From Actinomycetes bacterium (GTDB lineage: Bacteria > Actinomycetota > JAHEXW01), in contig JAHEXW010000015.1 of the NCBI GenBank assembly GCA_023251915.1, forward strand, positions 1 to 35,347: a stretch of DNA of 35,347 bases, in the 5' to 3' direction. Below, in pieces: positions 25,306 to 32,321 of the stretch. Position 1 is the first letter of the stretch. Each line of letters begins with the position of its first letter. The position numbers and the translations under genes are program-made. Below the pieces are notes generated by a model. That model made no database searches. It was not told the origin of the DNA and saw only the letters and a list, made by a program, of their open reading frames with translations.

Positions 25306-26292
25306 TTAGCGCAGCAGTAGGGCAACGACGATAACAAGCACCAATACCAAAATGAAAACAGCCGCAATCAAAGCAGCGCGCAGCCAAAGCTGGGCGTCGG
25401 TCGCGGCGGCGCTCAGGCCACCGATCGGTTGTTCAGGGGATAAATCAAAGGCGGCATAATCGACAGCGCTGAGGTTGTTAAGGTCGGCCTCAAGATCGTC
25501 AAACGAAGAGTACCTGTTGCTGGGATAGCGTCGCATCGCTTTCAGAACTACGGCCTCGATGGTCGGAGGAATGTCGTCGCGCAATTCGCGCGGCGGTCGA
25601 GGCGTTAGTTGCAAGTGGCCGGCCATGACGGCCATCCAGTTGTCGCCCTCGAACGGCGGCCGGCCAGTCAGAAACTCGTACATCATCACGCCCCAGGAAT
25701 AGACATCACTGCGGGCGTCGCCCCGGTCCCCCTTGATCTGCTCCGGGCTCATGTAATCGGGCGTTCCGACACCGTCCGAAAGATGGCGCCACGTCAATCG
25801 CCGGGCGCCGACCAATAAGGCAGTCCCAAAATCAACGATCTTTAGCCGGCCAGCGGCGTCGATAAGGATATTCTCAGGTTTTAGGTCACGGTGCACTACA
25901 CCCTGCCTGTGCAAATAACGTAGAGCCTCCGCCAGCTGGCGTCCCCAATCAAGGGCGAGTTCGACGGGAACGCCGCCAGCGAAGCTTTGTAAGCGCCGAC
26001 GTAAAGTCTCACCTTCGACGTATTCTAAAACAAGGTACGGTTCGTCCCCACCAATCTTGATGTCATGGCTGCGCTGTAGACCCGGGTGGTCCAACCGCTG
26101 GGCAACGTCCGCTTCCCGGGCAAAACGCTGCGACACCTGAGGGTCGGCGAATATCATCGGGTTGGGCGATTTGAGCATTACTATCTGCCCGGTGCGATCA
26201 TCCCGGGCTTTATAGGTCTCCGCGTAGGCGCCGGCGCCCAAGGATTCGACTATTTCGTAATGATCGATTTTTTGACCCGGCTGATGCCGCAT
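25306..26292 (-). CDS. Hanks-type Ser/Thr protein kinase with C-terminal membrane anchor
   Basis: Membrane-tethered protein kinase of 328 residues. Present are the Gly loop (SLGAGAYAETY, 18-27), ATP lysine K41, helix-C glutamate near 60, the catalytic loop HRDLKPEN (134-141), DFG (154-156) and GTPDYMSPEQ. After the kinase fold and a short linker, residues 302-328 are a single hydrophobic helix reaching the last residue, so there is no extracellular sensor and no PASTA domains, unlike PrkC/PknB. Its ATG overlaps the PP2C stop by one base, a kinase-phosphatase pair. Targets are unknown; the permease and amt/glnK neighbours are candidates by position only. Confidence 0.94.
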   Translation of the reverse strand: MRHQPGQKIDHYEIVESLGAGAYAETYKARDDRTGQIVMLKSPNPMIFADPQVSQRFAREADVAQRLDHPGLQRSHDIKIGGDEPYLVLEYVEGETLRRRLQSFAGGVPVELALDWGRQLAEALRYLHRQGVVHRDLKPENILIDAAGRLKIVDFGTALLVGARRLTWRHLSDGVGTPDYMSPEQIKGDRGDARSDVYSWGVMMYEFLTGRPPFEGDNWMAVMAGHLQLTPRPPRELRDDIPPTIEAVVLKAMRRYPSNRYSSFDDLEADLNNLSAVDYAAFDLSPEQPIGGLSAAATDAQLWLRAALIAAVFILVLVLVIVVALLLR

Positions 26293-27251
26293 TATTCCTT
26301 CCTTGTCCGCCGCGAAATCCGAACACCAGTATATAACAGTTTCTTGACTGCTTTCCCGAACCGGGCCCGCCGGGAGCGGGACGATTTTGTCAGCTCGGCC
26401 GGAGGCAGATTCAACGATGACGTGATACGCACGACTATTACAGACACGTTATCTGTAGCACCGCGTGCTAAAGCGGTATCCAGGAGCATCCCCGCCGAGA
26501 CATCCGGCCCCGGCGCGCCGGCGGTCTCTGCAAGCTCCTCCGCGGTCACTGTATCCCACAACCCGTCAGAGCATAAGATAATGACGTCACCCACCCGGAG
26601 TTCTGTTTGCGTCACATCGACATTAACACCGGGAGTCGCGCCCAGGTTCCGGGTCAGCATCGACCGACCCGGGTGCTCGGCCGCCTCGGCCGGCGAAAGC
26701 AATTTAGCTCGGACCATCTCCGCAACACGAGAATGATCGGATGTAAGTTGGGAACAATAACGGTCACGCACTAAATACGCACGGCTGTCGCCGATGTGGG
26801 CAATATAAGCCAATCCCGTAGTCAGCGAAATGGTCAGGGCTGTCAGAGTCGTGCCCATACCGTGCTGATCGGGCTCGAAGGACTCCCCGAAGACATCGGC
26901 GTTGGCTGAACGTACCGCGTTCTTCAGCGCCTGGCTGACCGGTTCGGTCGGGTTAGTCAACCAGGCTTCAATCATCGTCTCGACCGCCAACCGGCTGGCA
27001 ACTCCACCGGCCGCATGACCCCCCATTCCGTCGGCGATCACAAATAAAGGGCTGTGACCGCTGTGTGCCGCAGGCGCGTAAACGCCAACAAAGTCCTGGT
27101 TGTCAGAACGAACCATCCCCCAATGCGACCGCAGTGCCCAAGATATCCGCGACCGGACTCCCCTAGCCGACGAGAAGCCGACGCCACCCTCCTCGGGCGG
27201 CATCGGCAGGAATATTCCGGTTCTCGCTTGAATCGCTTGTGAAGTAACCAT
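26292..27251 (-). CDS. PP2C-family Ser/Thr protein phosphatase
   Basis: Metal-dependent phosphatase that reverses Ser/Thr kinase action. The 319 residues show the motifs WGMVRSDNQDFVG, VIADGMGGHAAGGVAS, AHIGDSRAYLVRD, ILCSDGLWDTV and GATDNVSVIVVRI, covering all metal-binding aspartates. About 35 residues precede the domain, and the C-terminus is strongly basic (SRRARFGKAVKKLLYTGVR), perhaps membrane-surface binding. It starts three bases after the APC permease stop and overlaps the kinase gene by one base, so the three genes are probably one transcript. Confidence 0.95.
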   Translation of the reverse strand: MVTSQAIQARTGIFLPMPPEEGGVGFSSARGVRSRISWALRSHWGMVRSDNQDFVGVYAPAAHSGHSPLFVIADGMGGHAAGGVASRLAVETMIEAWLTNPTEPVSQALKNAVRSANADVFGESFEPDQHGMGTTLTALTISLTTGLAYIAHIGDSRAYLVRDRYCSQLTSDHSRVAEMVRAKLLSPAEAAEHPGRSMLTRNLGATPGVNVDVTQTELRVGDVIILCSDGLWDTVTAEELAETAGAPGPDVSAGMLLDTALARGATDNVSVIVVRITSSLNLPPAELTKSSRSRRARFGKAVKKLLYTGVRISRRTRKE

Positions 27252-27254
27252 GAT

Positions 27255-28820
27255 TTACGCCTTCGCGGTATTGGCTTCCTCTAAAGCCCGCGGGTCGTGC
27301 AGAAGTTTCTTGCCCCGCATTGCCGGGTTCAAAGCGACCCAGACAAAGCCAAGGATGATCCAGGCGATTACCACGCCGATAGCTATATACGCGTCCTTGG
27401 CCATAGCGCCGCCGGCCGTGACGGCCAGATAGATGATGCCGGCGATCTCAGCGATGTTCATCAAGAAACCGGTGCCGGGAATAACGTAGTGTTTAAGGAT
27501 ACTCCGGTCCTTGCGGCTGGCGAAGGCGACGATGGCGATCAAACAGCTGGCCGCATAGACGATGAAAGTGCCGGCGTTCGATGCCAGGGTGATCTGCGTC
27601 AAGGCGTCCAGCGAATAGACACCGTAGACGCCGAGGGCGCCGGATAGTGCGGCCAGAACCCAGATACCACCGTGCGGTGTGGCAAATTTACCGTGCAGTA
27701 GACCCAGAATGCTTGGCATCTCCTTGTCGCGCGCCATCGCATAGGTTATACGGACGCCGGCCGTAAGGCTGGCCAATGTTGTACCGACCAAGGCGAGCAG
27801 AACCGTCAAGGCCATCAGAACCGACACAGCCGTGCCCGCCCCGCCAAATACAGTGTTGACCATGTGGGTAAGCATCGTACCGATCGGAGCGCCGTCCAAA
27901 GCGGCGGCCGCGTAACCGACGACAACCTTGCCCGCCGCTGTCTTGGCGGTAATCGTCGTTGGGCTCACCACGAAGTTGGCCGCGAAGTACTGAAACAAAT
28001 AGGCAACTCCGCCCTGAATCGCCAGGCTGAGCAAAACGCCGCGCCGGATATCCTTCTCCGGCCGTTTCGCCTCGGCGGCCAACGCGGTTACCGCTTCAAA
28101 ACCAACCAGCAAAAGAATGGCTATAGTCGATTGAGCAATGATGTTTATGAAGCTGTGCGGAATCACAACTGTCGACGCCTTGGCCATTGCGTAGGTGCCG
28201 GGATGCGTCAGACGGAAATATATAGCAAACGCACTGAACGCCGCAATAGCAACCAACTGGATTACCGTTATTGCCATCACGGTGTTAGTCGAACCCGATA
28301 TGCCGCGGAACGCCACATAACCGCATAACACGGCGAAAATCACGGCAATGATCGCCAAAACCGGGAACGATAGTGTAATGCCCGTGATCGCGGTCCAGAT
28401 ATAGCCCGCCAACGTCGCGGCAAACGCGACCATGATGCCGGGATAAATCCAATAGTAAAGATGGCTTACCCAGCCCAAAGAAACCTTTGCCAGCCGCGCG
28501 AATCTACGCAGGTGCGGTTGGTCCTTGTCGAGTAGGGCCGCTTCCGCGTAGTAATAGCTCGAGCCGGTGCCGCCCTTCGGATAGATACGCGCGAGTTCCG
28601 AATAACTGAACGCGGTCAGGAACGCTAGAATCAAAGCGAACCCCAAGCCGGTCCACATATCAAGCGCCGTTGTCCTGCCGCCGATCGATTGGGCGGCCTG
28701 CAACTGGAACGTTGTCCAGAGGAACGCCCCCGGCGCGATGAAAGCCATCGCGTTTACCGTAACGCCGGTAAGCGTCAGCGTCCGTTTCATCTCACCCGTT
28801 GTTGCCGCTTCGCTTGCCAT
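27255..28820 (-). CDS. APC-superfamily amino acid permease
   Basis: Inner-membrane transporter of 521 residues with about 12-14 hydrophobic helices. The first helix VNAMAFIAPGAFLWTTFQLQ and the motif VGFEAVTALAAEAKRPEKDI are typical of APC transporters; SYYYAEAALLDK and YAMARDKEMP also fit. The C-terminal tail is cytoplasmic and charged. The substrate is not evident (amino acid, polyamine or gamma-aminobutyrate type). It lies downstream of a PucR-type regulator and a palindromic site (28961-28976), and directly precedes PP2C and the kinase. The 240 bases upstream hold no gene. Confidence 0.88.
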   Translation of the reverse strand: MASEAATTGEMKRTLTLTGVTVNAMAFIAPGAFLWTTFQLQAAQSIGGRTTALDMWTGLGFALILAFLTAFSYSELARIYPKGGTGSSYYYAEAALLDKDQPHLRRFARLAKVSLGWVSHLYYWIYPGIMVAFAATLAGYIWTAITGITLSFPVLAIIAVIFAVLCGYVAFRGISGSTNTVMAITVIQLVAIAAFSAFAIYFRLTHPGTYAMAKASTVVIPHSFINIIAQSTIAILLLVGFEAVTALAAEAKRPEKDIRRGVLLSLAIQGGVAYLFQYFAANFVVSPTTITAKTAAGKVVVGYAAAALDGAPIGTMLTHMVNTVFGGAGTAVSVLMALTVLLALVGTTLASLTAGVRITYAMARDKEMPSILGLLHGKFATPHGGIWVLAALSGALGVYGVYSLDALTQITLASNAGTFIVYAASCLIAIVAFASRKDRSILKHYVIPGTGFLMNIAEIAGIIYLAVTAGGAMAKDAYIAIGVVIAWIILGFVWVALNPAMRGKKLLHDPRALEEANTAKA

Positions 28821-28960
28821 AACACTCTCCCTTCACTTTTGCCTGTCGGATATGTTCCATGCGGGCGCCTGCAAAAGCGACCCTCGGCCGTTGTTTCAAG
28901 TGTACGGGGGTGACAGAGGGTGGAGCTTTAGCCGCGACCCTAACGTTTTAAAGCATGTTT

Positions 28961-28976
28961 TTGTACATATGGACAA
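28961..28976. promoter_or_regulatory. Palindromic site upstream of the APC permease
   Basis: TTGTACATATGGACAA is palindromic except one pair, extended by one more T/A pair on each side. It fits TTnnnCAnnTGnnnAA. It is about 140 bases before the permease start and about 85 bases past the pucR stop. A half-site-like TTATCCATAT (minus strand) lies about 77 bases further upstream. The rest of 28821-29061 shows nothing else I recognise. Confidence 0.55.
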
Positions 28977-29061
28977 ATTGCATTGGAGACGTCGCGGACA
29001 AAGCGGAGGTGGCGATAGACATTACAGCGGAGCATTACTCTATATGGATAAAACAGCCTTA

Positions 29062-30309
29062 CTACTGCAAAACGGCTGGGTTGAGACCCCTGAGTAGCCG
29101 CATCGCTTTCAATCCAAGACTGATCTTTTCCAGGTCTTCCGAACGGTCGATATTAAGACCCGTGATCGCTTCAAGCCTTTCTAACCGGTACCGAACGGTA
29201 TGGCGATGGGTAAATAACTCTTCCGCGGTATTGTTAAGATTCGTATCGTTGGCCAGATACCTTTCCAGAGTCAACAGCAGGTCACCGTGGTGCTTCGCGT
29301 CGTATTCGACCAAGGGACGGACTGTCTCAACGTATAAGTCGGTCAGCTCCTCTGGCGAGTGTTCATACACCCGCAGCATTAATTTATAGACGCCAACGTC
29401 ATCAAACCGCGTCACCGAGTCAGCCCGGCCCAGCGTTCTGCTGATGCTTAAGGCCGTCCTGGCTTCCTCCAAGCTTTTGGCCATATCGGCCGCTCGAGGG
29501 TAGAATCGGCCGATCCCGACGGAGACCGTCGAGCCGGCAAAGCGCGCCCTGTAGCCGTCTTTGATTTCCTGGCCTAGCCTAATAGCCGTACTCGCCAAGC
29601 CCGCGGGGTCATCACTGGCAATCGGGGTAAGAAACACAATAACATTGTCGCTTTTCAGGCTGATCAAGCTGGTCCGGTTGTGGGTATGAACCGCCCACGT
29701 CGCGGCGTTAAACATCTCCCGCTTCATTCTTTGGACCGCTTGTTCGTCTAGCCTCTTCGCGACAATCAAATCACTAAAGGCATCAATATCCATCACCATC
29801 GCCACCGACCCAGCAACTAGATCGGCGCCCAAAAAGGCCGCTCGTCGCACTAATTCATCAGGCTTATACTGACCGGCCAGAAGGTCGTCGATCAGATCGC
29901 CTTTCATGCGGATTTCGACCTCGGATTTAATCATCCGATCATAGATTTCGCGAACCAGATCGGTCCAGCGAATATCGTTCGGGACTTCAATCAGAGGAAA
30001 GTCGGCCTGCTTGGCCTCGGCAACCAGAGTCTTCTCCAGCCCTTTGACAAAACGGCCAGGCTTAATGAATAGAGCGGCGGCGTTCTTGGCGATTATCTTG
30101 CGGACGAATTCCAGCTGGGCGTGAGGATCGGAGCTGACGGCATACAAAGTCGATAAGACCACTTCGCCGCCCTTGAGCCAGTCGGCAATGTCGGGTACCT
30201 CGCCGACCGTGACAGACGATACCGGGCGATACAACCCCGCCTGGCCGGCTATGACTTTCGCTTCTGTCAGCAGATCGCTGCCGAGAATCTCAGCGACGGT
30301 GATTTCCAC
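29062..30309 (-). CDS. PucR-family transcriptional regulator
   Basis: Transcription factor of the PucR/CdaR family, whose members control purine, sugar-acid, proline or amino-acid use. The 415 residues have three parts: an N-terminal PucR ligand domain (MEITVAEILGSDLL to about 125), a middle GGDEF-like CdaR domain (about 150-285; VSVGIGRFYPRAADMAKSLE), and the C-terminal helix-turn-helix NTAEELFTHRHTVRYRLERL. The start is GTG at 30307-30309 with GAGGTGAG upstream. A 34-base palindrome covers its promoter, implying autoregulation. The permease downstream is the likeliest target. Confidence 0.92.
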   Translation of the reverse strand: MEITVAEILGSDLLTEAKVIAGQAGLYRPVSSVTVGEVPDIADWLKGGEVVLSTLYAVSSDPHAQLEFVRKIIAKNAAALFIKPGRFVKGLEKTLVAEAKQADFPLIEVPNDIRWTDLVREIYDRMIKSEVEIRMKGDLIDDLLAGQYKPDELVRRAAFLGADLVAGSVAMVMDIDAFSDLIVAKRLDEQAVQRMKREMFNAATWAVHTHNRTSLISLKSDNVIVFLTPIASDDPAGLASTAIRLGQEIKDGYRARFAGSTVSVGIGRFYPRAADMAKSLEEARTALSISRTLGRADSVTRFDDVGVYKLMLRVYEHSPEELTDLYVETVRPLVEYDAKHHGDLLLTLERYLANDTNLNNTAEELFTHRHTVRYRLERLEAITGLNIDRSEDLEKISLGLKAMRLLRGLNPAVLQ

Positions 30310-30320
30310 GGCTCACCTCG

Positions 30321-30354
30321 ATAATCTAGTTATACATTTGTACAACTAGATTAT
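30321..30354. promoter_or_regulatory. 34-base near-perfect palindrome over the pucR promoter
   Basis: Left arm ATAATCTAGTTATACAT, right arm TTGTACAACTAGATTAT. Fifteen of 17 pairs are complementary; only the central T/T and one A/C pair fail. Its core TTATACATTTGTACAA (30330-30345) fits the TTnnnCAnnTGnnnAA pattern found at three other promoters here. It begins 12 bases before the pucR start and overlaps the -10 box, so bound protein should block transcription. Confidence 0.7.
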
Positions 30355-30358
30355 ACCA
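30350..30358 (-). promoter_or_regulatory. Extended -10 promoter of pucR
   Basis: The minus strand reads TGGTATAAT, an extended -10 (TGnTATAAT), which can work with a weak -35; the -35 region here (CCTACT/TTGTTT) is poor. The transcription start would fall inside the 34-base palindrome, about 35 bases before the GTG. Confidence 0.55.
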
Positions 30359-30408
30359 GTTTGAGGTAAACAAGTAGGATTATGAGGAGCCTTGTGATCC
30401 TGGTTTCT

Positions 30409-31272
30409 CTACAGAATTCCCATCATGAAAGCGCCCGGGCCTACATAGGTCCCGATGACCGAGCCGACCTGGCTGACGTGCACCGAATCATACTTCAAAC
30501 CGCTCTCATCTACTTGAGCGCGCAATTTGTCTAGAATCTCAGGATTATCCGAATAAGCAAGAAGCAGGGTGAGAGGTTCGCCGGCCGGACGTTCTGCCGC
30601 CTTGGCCTTCAGCATGGCCGCCATCTCTTTGATTGCTTTATTTGTGCCCGAGGCTTTGCCGGCCGCGTTCACGATCCCGTCCTCCAGCGCCAGAATCGGT
30701 TTTACCGAGAGCAGCGTACCGAGAAGCGCTTGCGCTTTGCCGATGCGCCCACCAATCTCAAGATATTTGAGTGTCTTGACCGAGAATAACAGGCCGCCCC
30801 ACTCTTTACCGTTGTTGACTATAGCCAGAAGCTGGTCAAGATTGCTTCCGGCGTCGCGAGCGGCGGCCAACTTATCGACCAGCGCCCCCAAGAAACCCGC
30901 GGTGTACTCGCTGTCTATCAAGGTCACCGGCACATCTTTAAACATGCCCGTGGCCGCTTTGGCCGATTGCATCGTGCCTGATATCTTAGAGGAGATATGA
31001 ATCGAGATAATGTGTTCGACGCCGTCCGCCGCCAGCTTCTGGTATGCCGCGACAAAGTCGCCGCTCGGCGGCTGACTGGTCTTAGGCATAATGCCCCCGG
31101 CGACCGATTCCACCATCTTGGGATAGAAAAGGTCGGGCGGCATTTCTATCCAGTCTTTGAAGACTTCCGTGCCAAAATGAACCGTCAGGGGCACCATGAT
31201 GACGTCCTTTAACGATTCGTAGAACTCCGCCGGTTGATCGGCCGTGCTGTCAGTCACAATTCCGATTCTCAC
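30409..31272 (-). CDS. DegV-family fatty-acid-binding protein, copy 1 (FakB-like)
   Basis: DegV proteins bind one fatty acid and present it to FakA for phosphorylation. The 287 residues start MRIGIVTDSTADQP, with MVPLTVHFGTEVFKDW, MPKTSQPPSGDFVAAYQKL, HIISIHISSKISGTMQSA and VTLIDSEYT, all family landmarks; the C-terminal part ends VGSVIGTYVGPGAFMMG. GTG at 31270-31272 has an AGGAGGG site. It follows the second degV gene by 152 bases, with a hairpin repeat between. The two copies probably bind different acyl chains, as known for FakB1/FakB2 in Staphylococcus. Confidence 0.93.
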   Translation of the reverse strand: MRIGIVTDSTADQPAEFYESLKDVIMVPLTVHFGTEVFKDWIEMPPDLFYPKMVESVAGGIMPKTSQPPSGDFVAAYQKLAADGVEHIISIHISSKISGTMQSAKAATGMFKDVPVTLIDSEYTAGFLGALVDKLAAARDAGSNLDQLLAIVNNGKEWGGLLFSVKTLKYLEIGGRIGKAQALLGTLLSVKPILALEDGIVNAAGKASGTNKAIKEMAAMLKAKAAERPAGEPLTLLLAYSDNPEILDKLRAQVDESGLKYDSVHVSQVGSVIGTYVGPGAFMMGIL

Positions 31273-31299
31273 AAAACCCTCCTGCTAGGTAAGTCCAAG

Positions 31300-31362
31300 T
31301 GTAGGCGCCGTCCTTTAGGTCGGCCCTCGACCGGGCCGCCGGTCTAAAGACTGGCGGCTACA
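31300..31362. repeat. 63-base imperfect inverted repeat between the degV genes
   Basis: Arms of 25 bases (31300-31324 and 31338-31362) begin TGTAG(G/C)CGCC and contain CTTTAG; 19 of 25 positions agree when the second arm is reversed. The outer ends are TGTAG/CTACA and the loop region has a further GC stem (CGGCCC/GGGCCG). Ends and layout suggest a dispersed hairpin repeat or MITE-like element. No coding frame or transposase. Confidence 0.6.
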
Positions 31363-31424
31363 TTTTCTAGGCATTTGGTTTTCCCGCCCATATCATCCTT
31401 GTGCTCTTTGTACTCCTCGTGCTC

Positions 31425-32279
31425 CTAGAGGACACCAATCGCTATTGTTCCCGGGCCGACGTACGAACCAACGACCGCACCGACCCAGCCGGTGATCAGT
31501 CTCGTATATTTCAGACCGGCCTCGGCGACCAGTTTCTCCAGGTAGGCAAGCATCTCGGGATTATCGGCGTGCGCGGCGATCAGCGTGATTTCTTGGCCCT
31601 CTGGCCTTGACTGTATCTCAGTTTGGGCCAACGCAACCAGCTCGCGGACGGCCGCTTTTGTACCTTTGGCTTTTGACTTCGGTGTCGGCGTACCGCCCTC
31701 CGTCAGCGTCAAAATTGGTTTTATGTTCAGCATCTGCCCCAGGAAAGCCTGCGCCTTGCCTACCCGGCCACCCATCTGCAGATATTTCATCGTGTCGACC
31801 ATGAAGAATAGTTTGGCCCGATTCTTGCATTCCTCAACGATATTCAGAATCTGCTCGAGCGTTTCACCGGCCCGGCGCGCCGTGTCCATCCTTTCGATAA
31901 CCGCCCATAACAGGATGGAGATAACCTCGCTGTCGATGACCGTCACGCCTATTTCGTCCTGAACCATGCTAGCGGCCGCTTCAGCGCTATGAACCGTGCC
32001 GGAGAGTCGGCTCGTCAAATGGATAGAAATGATGTGGTCGCACTCTTTGGCTAAAGCGCGATAGGCGTCAACGAAATCCTGAACAGGCGGTTGGCTGGTT
32101 TGCGGCAGAACCGCCGATGCGCGCATCCGCCGGTAGAACTCCTGCGGCTCAACATCAACCCAATCGACGTGAACCTCGTCCCCGAAGCGGACGGTCAGCG
32201 GAACCATGACAACATGGCGCTCGGCGTATTCGAGCGCCGTCCTGTCCGTTGTGCTATCAGTCACTATACCGATCTTCAT
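31425..32279 (-). CDS. DegV-family fatty-acid-binding protein, copy 2 (FakB-like)
   Basis: Second FakB-like protein, 284 residues, same plan as its neighbour: MKIGIVTDSTTDRT, VPLTVRFGDEVHVDW, LPQTSQPPVQDFVDAYRAL, IISIHLTSRLSGTVHSAEAA, VTVIDSEVISI, and LQMGGRVGKAQAFLGQML. The C-terminus ends VGAVVGSYVGPGTIAIGVL. ATG at 32277-32279 has an AAAGGGGG site, 42 bases after fakA. Tandem fakA-fakB-fakB order supports a fatty acid kinase role, with PlsX in the same window as the downstream user of acyl-phosphate. Confidence 0.93.
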   Translation of the reverse strand: MKIGIVTDSTTDRTALEYAERHVVMVPLTVRFGDEVHVDWVDVEPQEFYRRMRASAVLPQTSQPPVQDFVDAYRALAKECDHIISIHLTSRLSGTVHSAEAAASMVQDEIGVTVIDSEVISILLWAVIERMDTARRAGETLEQILNIVEECKNRAKLFFMVDTMKYLQMGGRVGKAQAFLGQMLNIKPILTLTEGGTPTPKSKAKGTKAAVRELVALAQTEIQSRPEGQEITLIAAHADNPEMLAYLEKLVAEAGLKYTRLITGWVGAVVGSYVGPGTIAIGVL

Positions 32280-32321
32280 TCGACCCCCTTTGGAGTTGTA
32301 AGAGGTTACAAGGGTGTACTC

